DNA from: CAZQHK01 sp964593455
GTDB lineage: Bacteria; Muiribacteriota; CAYSPT01
Assembly (NCBI GenBank): GCA_964593455.1
Contig: CAZQHK010000003.1
Location: 62,001 to 126,000, forward strand
DNA: 64,000 nucleotides
Reading direction: 5' to 3'
The notes beneath the pieces were generated by a model. It had not been told where the DNA came from, did not search any database, and saw only the letters and a list, made by a program, of their open reading frames with translations. Shown here one piece after another: positions 16,192 to 25,289 of the stretch; position 1 is the stretch's first letter; every line of letters starts with the position of its first letter. Both the position numbers and the translations under genes were made by a program.

Positions 16192-16833
16192 ATGAAAAAT
16201 CTTGTTCTGACGGTCTTTTTGCTGGTTTTTTATACGGTCGCGGCCGGAGCCACTCCTTCCGGGTTGAACAACATTCCCACCGCCGACGTCACCGGTTTAG
16301 AGACCCTGGTCTTCCAGACGTGGGTAAACCTTCCCGACACGGCTGCGGACGAGTACTATTCCGGGTTCAAATATGGGCTGACGGCGGGAATCGAGATCGG
16401 AATCGACGGGAAACTCAGTCCCGGGCAGGAAGGTCCCTTCAGTTTCCAGTTCAAGAGCCTGCTTGCGGATGATTCCGAGGGATTTAGGATACTGGCCGGG
16501 GTTGAAGGCATCTCAGAGTCGGACCGGGCTGGTGAAGAAGTGCCGTACCTGGTGTTGAGCAAAGAGTTCAAAGGAATCAGGGCCCATCTGGGGTACACGT
16601 TCCTTGACAACCAGGGAGGAGCATTCTTCGGCCTGGATAAAACCTTCGAGTTCCAGGGGAAAGACCTCACTGTCAGAGGAGATATTAAAGAGATAAATAA
16701 TAAAAATGATCTTTTGAGGAGCTTTGGCTTTATGTACCCCCTGGTAGATAAGGTCATTCTGGAGAGCTGGATTTCTTCACCGGACAATGCCAGTCAGGAT
16801 GTCTACACGATCAAGTTCAACTATGTCTTCTAG
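16192..16833 (+). CDS. Predicted small outer-membrane beta-barrel protein
   Basis: The 213-residue product has an N-terminal signal peptide (VLTVFLLVFYTVAAGA). The mature protein begins TPSGLNNIPTADVTG and consists of alternating hydrophobic/polar strands ending in aromatic YTIKFNYVF, the usual closing strand of an outer-membrane barrel. No specific family is recognised. The GLNNIPTADV start resembles uncharacterised porin-like proteins found beside respiratory genes. GAGGTGAAGA lies before the ATG. It follows the SLH porin after a strong hairpin and precedes the molybdoenzyme operon by 149 bp. It may be a second channel of the same regulon. Confidence 0.65.
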   Translation: MKNLVLTVFLLVFYTVAAGATPSGLNNIPTADVTGLETLVFQTWVNLPDTAADEYYSGFKYGLTAGIEIGIDGKLSPGQEGPFSFQFKSLLADDSEGFRILAGVEGISESDRAGEEVPYLVLSKEFKGIRAHLGYTFLDNQGGAFFGLDKTFEFQGKDLTVRGDIKEINNKNDLLRSFGFMYPLVDKVILESWISSPDNASQDVYTIKFNYVF

Positions 16834-16982
16834 TCCGGGAGGGGTAACAGTCATTTCAGCAGGATGCTGATGTTAAGTTTAAGGAAGAGAAAGAATGGAT
16901 GGCGGGGTTGGGATGGTACGAGAAAAAATCTGTAAACTCTGTTTTTATTGTGAGTCTTCCGTGATTGCAAAGGAGGTAAGGT

Positions 16983-17831
16983 ATGTCTGAGTATGATGGT
17001 CTTCCACATCTGGCGTTCAACTGGACAATGGTGACGTATTTTTTCTTTGGTGGTTTGAGTGCGGGTGCTTACTTTTTCTCGGTAGCGGCAAACTACTGGA
17101 AGAGAGAGTTTAAACCGTTGGCGAAGACGGCCGCGATACTGGCACCCATAACAGTCGCTATTGGGATGTTCATGCTTTTCATCGATATTGGTAAACCGCT
17201 CAGAGTGTGGCGGCTTTACCTGGTTTTCAATCCCAAGTCAGCAATCTCGTATGGGGCTTTTATCCTGGTCATATATTTCTTCGTGAGTTCGCTATACGCA
17301 TTCCTGCTAACCAAAGGTGAAGATGAGAAGGCCAAAAAAACTACGTACCTGGGGTTGCCTTGTGCTCTTTTTGTGTCTATTTACACCGGGGTACTTTTAT
17401 CTCAGGCGCCGGGAAAGGCATTGTGGCATACCGCCCTGGTGCCGTGGTTGTTCCTGGTAGGAGGTTTGATTTCCGGTATGGCCCTGGTGATGATGGTGTC
17501 TGCGGGCAGGGTAGAAACTGCACTTTTGAAAAAGCTGGGCCGGGTTTTGGGTTTCTTCATTCTCCTCGAGTTGGGGATGGTAGCTTCTGAGATATTCATT
17601 CTCATACACGGCGGTATCGGGGAAGTGGCTACGGTTACGGCCCTATTATCCGGTCAATACAGCTTCCTCTTCTGGGGCGTGGAGATGCTGCTGGGCGTGG
17701 CGGTACCTCTCTTTATTCTCTTCCGGACCAGGTCAACCGCCGGGGCCTACGCCGTGGCCTCGATGTTGATTCTCATTGGAATCTATGCCATGCGCTACAT
17801 TGTGGTCATCGGTGCACAGAGTATTGGTTAA
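16983..17831 (+). CDS. NrfD/PsrC-family membrane anchor of the molybdoenzyme
   Basis: This is an integral membrane protein of 282 residues with about eight transmembrane helices. It begins with LAFNWTMVTYFFFGGLSAGAYFFS, a typical NrfD/PsrC opening. The family carries no heme; it binds quinol at the membrane surface and passes electrons to a ferredoxin-like subunit. AAAGGAGG lies seven bases before the ATG. It is the first gene of a four-gene operon (NrfD, FeS, catalytic, TorD), in the reverse of the usual ABC order. Alternative roles as anchor of polysulfide, thiosulfate or tetrathionate reductase cannot be excluded by this subunit alone. Confidence 0.9.
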   Translation: MSEYDGLPHLAFNWTMVTYFFFGGLSAGAYFFSVAANYWKREFKPLAKTAAILAPITVAIGMFMLFIDIGKPLRVWRLYLVFNPKSAISYGAFILVIYFFVSSLYAFLLTKGEDEKAKKTTYLGLPCALFVSIYTGVLLSQAPGKALWHTALVPWLFLVGGLISGMALVMMVSAGRVETALLKKLGRVLGFFILLELGMVASEIFILIHGGIGEVATVTALLSGQYSFLFWGVEMLLGVAVPLFILFRTRSTAGAYAVASMLILIGIYAMRYIVVIGAQSIG

Positions 17832-17843
17832 CGGTAAGGAGAG

Positions 17844-18710
17844 ATGAAACCAATGGATAAAACAAAAGATAAAGTGTGTACCCGCCGGCAGTTTCTTAAA
17901 CTGGGTAGTTTTGGGGTAGCTGCTCTCGTTACCGGTAACGTTGCCAAAGGCGCGATGGCGGACAAGGTTATGCTCGATAAGAAAAGGCTGGCTATGGTAA
18001 TAGACCTTCAGCGGTGTACCGGGTGCGCAGCCTGTGTTATAACCTGTAAAAATGAAAACAACGTCCAGACGGGTTTTGCCTGGGCCAGCAGGATTATTCG
18101 AACCGTCGGTACGTTTCCCAATGTCAGATACGATTATTTACCGACGCTTTGCAACCATTGTGAAAAAGCTGCTTGTATTCGAGTCTGCCCCACCAAAGCC
18201 ATGCATAAGACAGACGGTAACATAACCATGCATGATCCGAACAAATGCATCGGTTGTAAAACCTGTTTGGCCAACTGTCCGTATAAGGTAATTCACTACA
18301 ACTGGAAACATCCTCACAGGTCTTGGCAGTCCGGCAAGGCTCTCATAAAAGGTTGTACTTCCTCTCCTCACGAAGCCGTGCAAAATGCAAAAAGCACGGC
18401 TATTCCTTATTACAACCCGGATAGAGAACGAGATCTGGCGGGTTCCGGACTAAGAACCAAAGGGATTGTGGAGAAGTGCACCTTCTGCATCCACCGGGTC
18501 AGGAAAGGTGAGTTGCCTTACTGTGTTCTGAGATGTACGGGCAAGGCAAGAATATTCGGCGATCTGAATGATCCGAATAGCAAAGTAAGCCAGATACTGG
18601 GGAAATACCGCCCATTGCGGCTCAAAGAGCATTTGGGAACAGAGCCGAAAGTTTTCTATGTGAGAAGTTATAATCCTGGTGCCTATGATGCTACCTTCGG
18701 AAATGTATGA
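17844..18710 (+). CDS. Tat-exported four-cluster ferredoxin subunit (ArrB/PsrB type)
   Basis: The 288-residue product has a twin-arginine signal (TRRQFLKLGSFG) and the four-cluster ferredoxin fold: CTGCAACVITC, CNHCEKAACIRVCP, CIGCKTCLANCP and a split CTFCIHR/CVLRC. C-terminal features TFPNVRYDYLPTLCNHC, GDLNDPNSKVSQ and KVFYVRSY closely resemble the beta subunit of respiratory arsenate reductase as recalled. A Tat signal on this subunit is unusual, because such subunits normally travel with the catalytic partner. It transfers electrons from the NrfD protein to the molybdenum subunit. The start may be 17844 or the ATG at 17853. It ends in the ATGA overlapping the longest frame of the next gene. 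Confidence 0.88.
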   Translation: MKPMDKTKDKVCTRRQFLKLGSFGVAALVTGNVAKGAMADKVMLDKKRLAMVIDLQRCTGCAACVITCKNENNVQTGFAWASRIIRTVGTFPNVRYDYLPTLCNHCEKAACIRVCPTKAMHKTDGNITMHDPNKCIGCKTCLANCPYKVIHYNWKHPHRSWQSGKALIKGCTSSPHEAVQNAKSTAIPYYNPDRERDLAGSGLRTKGIVEKCTFCIHRVRKGELPYCVLRCTGKARIFGDLNDPNSKVSQILGKYRPLRLKEHLGTEPKVFYVRSYNPGAYDATFGNV

Positions 18711-18721
18711 GGTGTTTAGCC

Positions 18722-21295
18722 ATGACTGAAAATAAAGGGAAAACGATGGATAAAAGCGAGATGAAACTTGATCGCAGGATGTTTTTGAAAACCGCGGTGG
18801 CGACGGGAGCGGCGGTGGCAGTCGGATCTGCCTTCAACCCGGCGTTAAGGGCCCTTAAACCGTCTGGTAAGGTTCTATCATCCACCAGCCAGGGAGAATG
18901 GAAACCGACCACCTGCCAGGGCTGTACTTCCTGGTGCGCCACGGAAGCGTATGTGGTTGATGGAAGAGTCATTAAAGTCAGGGGGAACCCCAACTCCAAG
19001 GTCAATCTGGGAAACCAATGTCCGAAGTGCCACCTGAGCATTCAACAGCTCTATGACCCCGACCGGGTCAAGACTCCCATGAAGAGGACCAATCCTAAAA
19101 AAGGCAAAAATGAAGACCCGAGATTTGTCCCCATAACCTGGGATGAAGCTCTCAACACGGTTGCTGATAAGATCATGGATCTCAGGAAAAACAACGAGAC
19201 TCACAAGTATATGCTGATGAGAGGGAGATACTCGTATATGCGGGATATCATTTACGACCGTATGACTAAAATCATCGGCTCTCCAAACAATATCTCCCAC
19301 AGCGCCATATGCGCCGAGGCTGAGAAATTCGGTCCCTTTTTCACCGAAGGACTATGGGACTATAGACAATACGATGTCCTTAATGCGAGGTATATAATCC
19401 TCTGGGGCGCCGACCCGCTCTCCGCCAACCGGCAGGTCTCCTACTACTTGAGAGTGTGGGGTGAAGTGCTTGACAGGGCGACGGTTGCGGTCATCGACCC
19501 GCGGTTATCCGCCTCTGCGACCAAGGCGGATGAGTGGTTACCACTCAAACCCGGGGAGGACGGAGCACTGGCCGTGGCTATGGCTCATGTGATCCTGACC
19601 GAGGGGCTCTGGTACAAAGACTTCGTCGGCGGCTTCAAGGACGGCGTCAACAGATTTGTGGCCGGTCAGGAGATCGATGAGGCCGACTTCGAGGAGAAGT
19701 ACACCAACGGGTTGGTCAAGTGGTGGAACATCGAGCTGAAGGATAAAACGCCGGAGTGGGCGGCCGAGAAGACTGGATTACGCTCGGAGCAGATAAAGAA
19801 AGTGGCTATCGGGTATGGCCAGGCAGCGCCTAACGCCATCTGTTGGGTCGGGGGTGGTCCGTCGATGCAGGTCAGGGGAGGATACACCTCCATGGCGGCT
19901 CATGCTCTCAATGGTCTCGTCGGTGCTGCGGATAATGTCGGTGGAACCCTCAAAGCCAACAAAGAGTACACCAAAAAATTCCCGAAACCCGACGCCTATA
20001 TGGATGACATCGCCAAGGCCGGGAAGAAGCATAAGAAGATAGATCAACGTGGCCGCAAAGAATTCCCCTGCCTCAAAAAAGGAAAAGCCGGGAGCGCGGT
20101 TGTCACCAACAACGCTGCGGACGGTATTCTGAACGATGATCCCAATGAGATCAAGGTTGCCATCGCTTATATGAATAATTTCGCGTTCTCATGCCCACAG
20201 AGCGAAAGATGGGAAAGAGCGTTAACGAAGATACCGTTTCTCACGCATATCACCACGAATGCCTCGGAGTTCACCTGGTTCGCCGATATCGTGTTGCCTT
20301 CGACGCACCATATGTTCGAGAAGTGGGGATACGTCAAGTCGCATGCCAATGGATACCGCCACGTTACCATGCTGCAACCGGTAATTGACCCGGTATGGGA
20401 CGTCAAGATAGATGAATCGGAAATACCCTGGGCGCTGGCTGAAAAGCTGGCCGAACGCGGCTTTGACAACTTGCTCAAGCACTACCAGGAATACAAGGAT
20501 CCGGAGACCGGTAAAGCGCCGGCCAACGAGAAGGAGTTTGCTCTCTACGCCCTCAAGTATGCCACCCAAAATCTCTGGGATCCGGCTAAATATGCGGGCG
20601 GAGACAAGTTTAGCGGTTGGCAGGAATTTAGCGACACCGGTGTCTGGAACTCAGACCCGTACCCCTTTAGAAAACGATGGGGCAAGATGAAAACCAAAAC
20701 GCACAAGTTCGAGTTCTATAGTGAAACTTTGAAGGCGGCCCTGGAAGGACACGCCAAAAAGTGTGGTAACACAAGCGTTGATGACATCCTGGCTACGTGT
20801 AATTACCTGGCCAGAGGCGAGAAGGCCTTCGTGCCTCACTACGAGGAGCCGTTTACCTATGGCGATGAGATGAATTATCCTTTTGTCCTGGTAGACTACA
20901 AGTCACGTCTTAACCGTGAGGGCCGGTCGGCCAATTGTTCCTGGTATCAGGAGCTGAAAGATGCTGATCCCGGAGACGAATCCTGGGATGATGTGGCCAA
21001 GATAAATCCTCTTGATGCCAAGAAATACGGGATTAAGAGCGGTCAAAGAATCAAGCTGATATCTACCACCGGACAGTTGGAATGCACGGCCAAGTTGTGG
21101 GAAGGTGTCCGGCCCGGAACGATAGCAAAATGTTACGGGCAGGGACACTGGGCGTATGGCCGGCTGGCCGCCAAGGAGTTTGGTAAAACGCCGCGAGGCG
21201 GAAACAACAACGCCATCATTCCTGCCGACTACGACCGTTTGAGCGGTTCAACCGCATTTTACGCTGTCGCCAGGATCAAGGTCGTGAAAGTATAA
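18722..21295 (+). CDS. Periplasmic molybdopterin oxidoreductase, ArrA-like (respiratory arsenate reductase or relative)
   Basis: The DMSO-reductase-family catalytic subunit has 857 residues. A Tat signal (DRRMFLKT) is followed by a [4Fe-4S] motif C65-x2-C68-x3-C72-x27-C100 and the predicted Mo-ligand Cys197 in ISHSAICAEAEK. Arg169, Tyr170, His193, Cys197, Lys202 and Tyr214 keep the spacing of the arsenate-binding residues described for ArrA (R165, Y166, H189, C193, K198, Y210, from memory). Length also fits ArrA (~850) better than PsrA or TtrA. The ATG at 18722 is chosen because GAGGTG precedes it by eight bases. Alternatives are an ArrA-like sulfur-oxyanion reductase or an ArxA. No ars resistance genes are in the window, so the substrate is unproven. 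Confidence 0.72.
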   Translation: MTENKGKTMDKSEMKLDRRMFLKTAVATGAAVAVGSAFNPALRALKPSGKVLSSTSQGEWKPTTCQGCTSWCATEAYVVDGRVIKVRGNPNSKVNLGNQCPKCHLSIQQLYDPDRVKTPMKRTNPKKGKNEDPRFVPITWDEALNTVADKIMDLRKNNETHKYMLMRGRYSYMRDIIYDRMTKIIGSPNNISHSAICAEAEKFGPFFTEGLWDYRQYDVLNARYIILWGADPLSANRQVSYYLRVWGEVLDRATVAVIDPRLSASATKADEWLPLKPGEDGALAVAMAHVILTEGLWYKDFVGGFKDGVNRFVAGQEIDEADFEEKYTNGLVKWWNIELKDKTPEWAAEKTGLRSEQIKKVAIGYGQAAPNAICWVGGGPSMQVRGGYTSMAAHALNGLVGAADNVGGTLKANKEYTKKFPKPDAYMDDIAKAGKKHKKIDQRGRKEFPCLKKGKAGSAVVTNNAADGILNDDPNEIKVAIAYMNNFAFSCPQSERWERALTKIPFLTHITTNASEFTWFADIVLPSTHHMFEKWGYVKSHANGYRHVTMLQPVIDPVWDVKIDESEIPWALAEKLAERGFDNLLKHYQEYKDPETGKAPANEKEFALYALKYATQNLWDPAKYAGGDKFSGWQEFSDTGVWNSDPYPFRKRWGKMKTKTHKFEFYSETLKAALEGHAKKCGNTSVDDILATCNYLARGEKAFVPHYEEPFTYGDEMNYPFVLVDYKSRLNREGRSANCSWYQELKDADPGDESWDDVAKINPLDAKKYGIKSGQRIKLISTTGQLECTAKLWEGVRPGTIAKCYGQGHWAYGRLAAKEFGKTPRGGNNNAIIPADYDRLSGSTAFYAVARIKVVKV

Positions 21296-21301
21296 CAAAC
21301 A

Positions 21302-22006
21302 ATGAATGAACTGTTACCTCGAGAATGTGATCGGGCTTATTTATACAAGTATCTGTCCGAATGCTACTATCTTCCGGATGAGAGACTGATAGATGTTATA
21401 AAAAGTTTCGAAGGAGGAGAGAGTGGCCTCTATTCAGAGATATCTGAAACCGTTCCCGGGGTAAATGATATTGATCCCGTTGGAGATCAGACGCCGGCGG
21501 CGTCTGCCGTCCCGGCTGAAGGGTGTGCCGGGACTATCTCTAACGGGGTTGAGTTATTAAAAGTTGATTACTCGCGGCTTTTTGTCGGACCGTTCAGGCT
21601 GCTGGCACCACCCTATGGATCTACGTATCTGGAGGGTGATCGAAAGCTTATAGGTGACTCAACTATGGATGTCAGTGACTGGTACCGGGTAGAGGGGCTT
21701 GATAGTGGTCTCATGGACGCCGCCGACCATGTTATCGCGGAATTGGAGTTTATGTATTTCCTCATCTTTAAAGAGATTGAGGCAATTAAGAACTCCGATT
21801 TCACCGGTGCCGCCGATTATGTACAGAAGCAGAGGGTCTTTTTAGACACTCATCTCGGTTGTTGGGCTTCTGAATTCACTGATAATATAGAGGAATATGC
21901 TCAGACAGAGTTTTACAAAAAGTTAGCCCGGTTTACAAAATCCTTTATAGAAAAGGACTTGACCCGATTAATTCATAATCCTCAATATTCTCCAGGCATC
22001 GTTTGA
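21302..22006 (+). CDS. TorD/DmsD-family molybdoenzyme chaperone
   Basis: This all-alpha protein of 234 residues carries the family signature YSRLFVGPFRLLAPPYGSTYLE, in which the PPYGS stretch is diagnostic. An insert of about 35 residues rich in Pro, Gly and Ala (positions ~50-85) precedes it. Such chaperones bind the Tat signal and assist cofactor insertion in the catalytic subunit before export. It starts 6 bp after that gene stops, so it belongs to the operon. Its 3' end overlaps the convergent flxA gene by 25 bp, leaving no room for a conventional terminator. Confidence 0.88.
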   Translation: MNELLPRECDRAYLYKYLSECYYLPDERLIDVIKSFEGGESGLYSEISETVPGVNDIDPVGDQTPAASAVPAEGCAGTISNGVELLKVDYSRLFVGPFRLLAPPYGSTYLEGDRKLIGDSTMDVSDWYRVEGLDSGLMDAADHVIAELEFMYFLIFKEIEAIKNSDFTGAADYVQKQRVFLDTHLGCWASEFTDNIEEYAQTEFYKKLARFTKSFIEKDLTRLIHNPQYSPGIV

Positions 22007-22818
22007 AGCTGGGCATAGCTGAATACCGGCCCATCTTTGCACACGTACTGACTGCCAATATTGCACCGGCCGCATTTACCTATCCCGCACTTCATCCGCA
22101 TCTCCAGGGAGGTAATAAGTTTATCCGGCTCGAATTTGAGCTCCCGAAGTACGGGAATAGTGAATTTTAGCATAATCGGAGGGCCGCAAACCAGTGTCAT
22201 GGCATTTTCCGAGGAAGGAGCCACCTCTTTCACGATGGTGGGCACAAAACCTTCCCGGCCTTGCCAGGTTTCGTCACCCTTATCTACGGTGATGTAGATA
22301 TCTATATCGTTTCGGTCTTCCCACTCCTTGAGTTCATCCTTGTAAAGAAGTTCTCCCGGGCTGCGGGCGCCGTAGATAACGGTAATCTTCTTATAATCAC
22401 TTCTGTTTTGCTTGTGTAGAAGATATTTAATCGTCGACCGTAAGGTGGTAAAGGCGAATCCTCCGCTGATAATGACGGCGTGCATTCCCTTCATGGTCTC
22501 CAGGGGATAAGAGTTTCCATAAGGTCCCCTGACTCCGATTATCTCGCCCTCACGGCAGTTGTGCAAAGCCCTGGTCAGGGTACCGGTTGGATATCGTTTC
22601 ACCGTGAACTCGATAAACTCCTTATCAAGCGGCGAGGAAGCGATACCGAAGGGAGCCTCCCCCCATCCGGGAACGGTGATTTCCGCAAATTGGCCGCAGT
22701 CAAAAGAAAAACCATCTCCATCGGGAAATGACAGCCGAAACGTCCTCAAATCCCGGGCTTCGTTCTCCATGACGATCTTCTCTATTTTCGCTCTTTTAGG
22801 CAGGTACGGATTCTGCAT
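21982..22818 (-). CDS. flxA: FlxA-like FAD/NAD(P)-binding oxidoreductase
   Basis: A ferredoxin-NADP reductase-fold protein of 278 residues. It has an FAD-binding beta-barrel (GQFAEITVPGWGEAPFGIAS), a nucleotide-binding domain (AVIISGGFAFTTLRS, VCGPPIMLKFT) and a C-terminal [2Fe-2S] motif (MKCGIGKCGRCNIGSQYVC). It matches sulfhydrogenase gamma, AsrB and FlxA. Beside FlxBCD and HdrA it fits FlxA, the NADH-oxidising subunit of the Flx-Hdr complex. The ATG at 22818 is chosen: it lies 2 bp after the flxB stop and starts MQNPYLPKRAKI as in homologues. The longer frame to 22869 runs into flxB. It is the last gene of the 16-gene operon. Confidence 0.85.
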   Translation of the reverse strand: MQNPYLPKRAKIEKIVMENEARDLRTFRLSFPDGDGFSFDCGQFAEITVPGWGEAPFGIASSPLDKEFIEFTVKRYPTGTLTRALHNCREGEIIGVRGPYGNSYPLETMKGMHAVIISGGFAFTTLRSTIKYLLHKQNRSDYKKITVIYGARSPGELLYKDELKEWEDRNDIDIYITVDKGDETWQGREGFVPTIVKEVAPSSENAMTLVCGPPIMLKFTIPVLRELKFEPDKLITSLEMRMKCGIGKCGRCNIGSQYVCKDGPVFSYAQLQTMPGEY

Positions 22819-22819
22819 T

Positions 22820-23827
22820 TTAACTCTCCAACTCCTCTGCCAGCCCATTGACCACTGAGCGAATGTCAAAGTTTACCGGACAGCACTGTATGCATCGTCC
22901 ACACCCCACGCAAAATGTCTCGTCGAAATTGTCGGGGCAGTAGCTGAACTTATGCATAATTCGCTGCCGCATTTTCTCTCTGCCAGCCGGCCGGGGATTG
23001 TGACCCGAAGCGTGCAGCGTGAACAGGCAAAACTGGCATGAGTCCCAGCTTCGTATTCGGCAATTGGCTTCATCGATGATATCGAAACAGTGACAGGTCG
23101 GGCACAAGTAAGTACAGGCGCCGCACCCCAGGCACTTCTCATGGATTTCATCCCACGTCTGGTGTTCGAAATTCTCTCCGAGTTTCTTGTCCAGTTTGTC
23201 CAATTTGAAACTGGTGGCCAGCTTCTTTTCCGCGGCTTTCTTTTGTTTTTCCACCTCGCCCTGGTCGGATCCCTTCGGTTTGGTCAGCAGGCCGGAAACC
23301 TCTTTGACAAGCTGCTCGCCTTTGTCGGAAAGTGCTTTCAGCAGATAGGCGTCGGAAGTTTCAAAGAGGATGATGTCGGCGGCTTCTTCGGCGTGCGGTC
23401 CGCTGTTCAATGAGGAGCAGAAACAAGACATCCGGGGGTGCTGGCAGGCCAGGGAGACAATCAGTGATTTCTCTCTTCTAATCAGGTAGTAGGGGTCTTC
23501 GAAATCGTCCCCGGAAAACACTTTGTCCAGGAGGCCGATCCCCCGTGCGTCACACGGTCTCAAACCAAACAGGATACTGTTCTCTTCCGGTGGTAAGTTC
23601 TCTTTCCAGCCGTCTTCAATCTGGCTGAGGAGTTGCTCTGTTTGAGGGAAGAAAAGTGCCTTGGGAGAATGGACGGTATTAGAAAAATGGAGCTGTACGC
23701 TCTCCACGTCCTCCATTCGGTCGAAGACAACGGTGCCGTTTTTTAAAATGGGAGCAAACACCGTATACTTTTCTTTCAAGGCTTCAAGCAGAGCTTTTAT
23801 TTTTGCTCTCTCTATCCTCTTCATCAC
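22820..23827 (-). CDS. flxB: FlxB-like 4Fe-4S dicluster protein (sulfhydrogenase beta/AsrA family)
   Basis: The 335-residue product has the HydB/AsrA fold. The N-terminal half includes LFGLRPCDARGIGLLDKVF. Two [4Fe-4S] motifs follow near the C-terminus (CLGCGACTYLCPTCHCFDI and CVGCGRCIQCCPVNFDIR). Such subunits relay electrons between the flavoprotein gamma subunit and a partner enzyme. Position between flxC and flxA, with a 2-bp gap to flxA, fits the Flx module of Flx-Hdr complexes. Anaerobic sulfite reductase subunit A is the main alternative, but there is no AsrC siroheme subunit here. Confidence 0.82.
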   Translation of the reverse strand: MMKRIERAKIKALLEALKEKYTVFAPILKNGTVVFDRMEDVESVQLHFSNTVHSPKALFFPQTEQLLSQIEDGWKENLPPEENSILFGLRPCDARGIGLLDKVFSGDDFEDPYYLIRREKSLIVSLACQHPRMSCFCSSLNSGPHAEEAADIILFETSDAYLLKALSDKGEQLVKEVSGLLTKPKGSDQGEVEKQKKAAEKKLATSFKLDKLDKKLGENFEHQTWDEIHEKCLGCGACTYLCPTCHCFDIIDEANCRIRSWDSCQFCLFTLHASGHNPRPAGREKMRQRIMHKFSYCPDNFDETFCVGCGRCIQCCPVNFDIRSVVNGLAEELES

Positions 23828-23849
23828 TTGATCCTTACTATTCTCTTCG

Positions 23850-24839
23850 TCATTTTGGTTTGGTAATAAACTCCTCTTTATCCGCCAGCGTAAACGTGGC
23901 CAGGGGAGCTATTTCGTCCATGGTCATTCCAGGCTTGTATCCAAACTGGTTCTCTACCACCTCTACCAGCTTCCGCTGGAAGGTTCTCAAATCCACTCCC
24001 ATGGGGCAGGCGCGGGCACACGCTCCGCAGTCGACACACCGCCCGGTAGTATGAATCATCCTTCCCAGGTGGAACATCATGAGTTCGGACAGGGCGCTGC
24101 CGGTTCCCATCCACCGGGGATTAGTTTGCTCGGCGAAACACTCCCGGCAATAACACAAGGGGCAGGCCTGGCGGCAGGCGTAACAGCGGATACATTTGGC
24201 CATCTCCTGCTCGAAGTGGTTCCAGCGAGTTTCGATATTGCTACCCTCGAATTCCTCGATCACGGTGCTCTTAATAAAATCATTATCGATTTTTTCCCCG
24301 ACAACAATGTCCGCTATAGGAGAAAGCGAGTCTTCACATGCCAGGCAGGAATCAGCCAGCAGGCTTTCCTTTGCCAACTCGGTTTTTGTGCCTTCATCGT
24401 CAACAACGCAGATTTTTGTGGTCTCTTCCTTGGCTTCAACAACTTCGGTTCCCTTGATACTGTTTTGCAGCTTGTCGTTATCGATAATTCCGCTGCAGGC
24501 CAACCCGACTATGGTGATATTGGCTCTCGGAACCTGGTTCTCGTTGCAGATGACGACCAGATTGCGTCCGTCACACCCTTTGACCGCTATGCCAATCTTA
24601 GGAAACGTTTTTTCTTTTCCTTGGGAAGGTGGGAGAAAATACCGGGGCAGGTATACGGCCAGATTGTTGCTACAGAAACTGTCCCATATCAGTCGGTCCA
24701 CCTGGTCTTTGCTTCTGATGAAACACGGTGTTGTTGTTCCCGGCAGGCTTCCTTGTTCATAGCCAATAAAAAGGTCGATGCTTCCTTTACCGAATAAATC
24801 AGTAACGATATCACGCAGTTTTCTCGTCAGGTCATTCAT
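23850..24839 (-). CDS. flxC: FlxC-like 4Fe-4S dicluster protein (FrhB/FdhB-related)
   Basis: The protein has about 329 residues. An FrhB-like N-terminal region with KGCDGRNLVVICNENQV is followed by two cysteine-rich ferredoxin motifs (CIRCYACRQACPLCYCREC and CVDCGACARACPMGVDLRTF). It is paralogous to the product of 29922-31022 in the same operon, which shares the CPLCYC and C-terminal layout. In Flx-Hdr systems this subunit bridges FlxA/B to the MvhD-like FlxD and HdrA. The start is ATG 24839 (MNDLTRKLRD), with GTG 24845 as alternative. Confidence 0.78.
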   Translation of the reverse strand: MNDLTRKLRDIVTDLFGKGSIDLFIGYEQGSLPGTTTPCFIRSKDQVDRLIWDSFCSNNLAVYLPRYFLPPSQGKEKTFPKIGIAVKGCDGRNLVVICNENQVPRANITIVGLACSGIIDNDKLQNSIKGTEVVEAKEETTKICVVDDEGTKTELAKESLLADSCLACEDSLSPIADIVVGEKIDNDFIKSTVIEEFEGSNIETRWNHFEQEMAKCIRCYACRQACPLCYCRECFAEQTNPRWMGTGSALSELMMFHLGRMIHTTGRCVDCGACARACPMGVDLRTFQRKLVEVVENQFGYKPGMTMDEIAPLATFTLADKEEFITKPK

Positions 24840-24851
24840 AGTCACTCGTTC

Positions 24852-25286
24852 TCACTTCGCCATTTTTGTATTTGGTCCCAGCGCCTTAATCTCCTCAGCC
24901 ATCTGTTTGATGATCTGAGAAAATCGACCGCCTTCGGCCGCCGAGACCCAGGAAAACTGTACTCTCTCCGGTTCAATTCCAACGTAACGGAGAAAGTCCT
25001 TTATCACGCCAAATTTTCTGCGGGCGGAAAGGTTGCCGCTCAAGTAATGGCAGTCGCCCGGGTGACAGCCGGATACCAGCACCCCATCCAGACCGTTTTG
25101 CAGGGCCTTGAGTATATAGAGCGGGTTTATCCGGCCCGAACAGGGAACGCGAATGACCCTGATGTTCGTCGGATACTGCATCCTGCTGACACCGGCCAGG
25201 TCCGCACCGGCGTATGAACACCAATTGCAGAGGAAAGCGGCTATGGTTGGTTCCCAGCTTTTTTCGGTGGTTTTCTCGTCTGACAT
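24852..25286 (-). CDS. flxD: FlxD/MvhD-like [2Fe-2S] protein
   Basis: This MvhD-family protein of 144 residues has its conserved cysteines in FLCNWCSYAGADLAG, VPCSGRINP and SGCHPGDCHY. MvhD links a hydrogenase or an NADH dehydrogenase module to HdrA. Here no hydrogenase is present, so the FlxABC proteins are the likely partner. It lies 3 bp after hdrA, so translation is coupled. A paralogue (31097-31567) occurs in the same operon, which suggests that two separate HdrA-type complexes are encoded. Confidence 0.88.
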   Translation of the reverse strand: MSDEKTTEKSWEPTIAAFLCNWCSYAGADLAGVSRMQYPTNIRVIRVPCSGRINPLYILKALQNGLDGVLVSGCHPGDCHYLSGNLSARRKFGVIKDFLRYVGIEPERVQFSWVSAAEGGRFSQIIKQMAEEIKALGPNTKMAK

Positions 25287-25289
25287 CTG

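Noticed and set aside
22820..23827. Anaerobic sulfite reductase AsrA/AsrB pair with the 21982 gene
   Set aside because: No AsrC siroheme subunit follows. The FlxC, FlxD and HdrA neighbours fit the Flx-Hdr module better.
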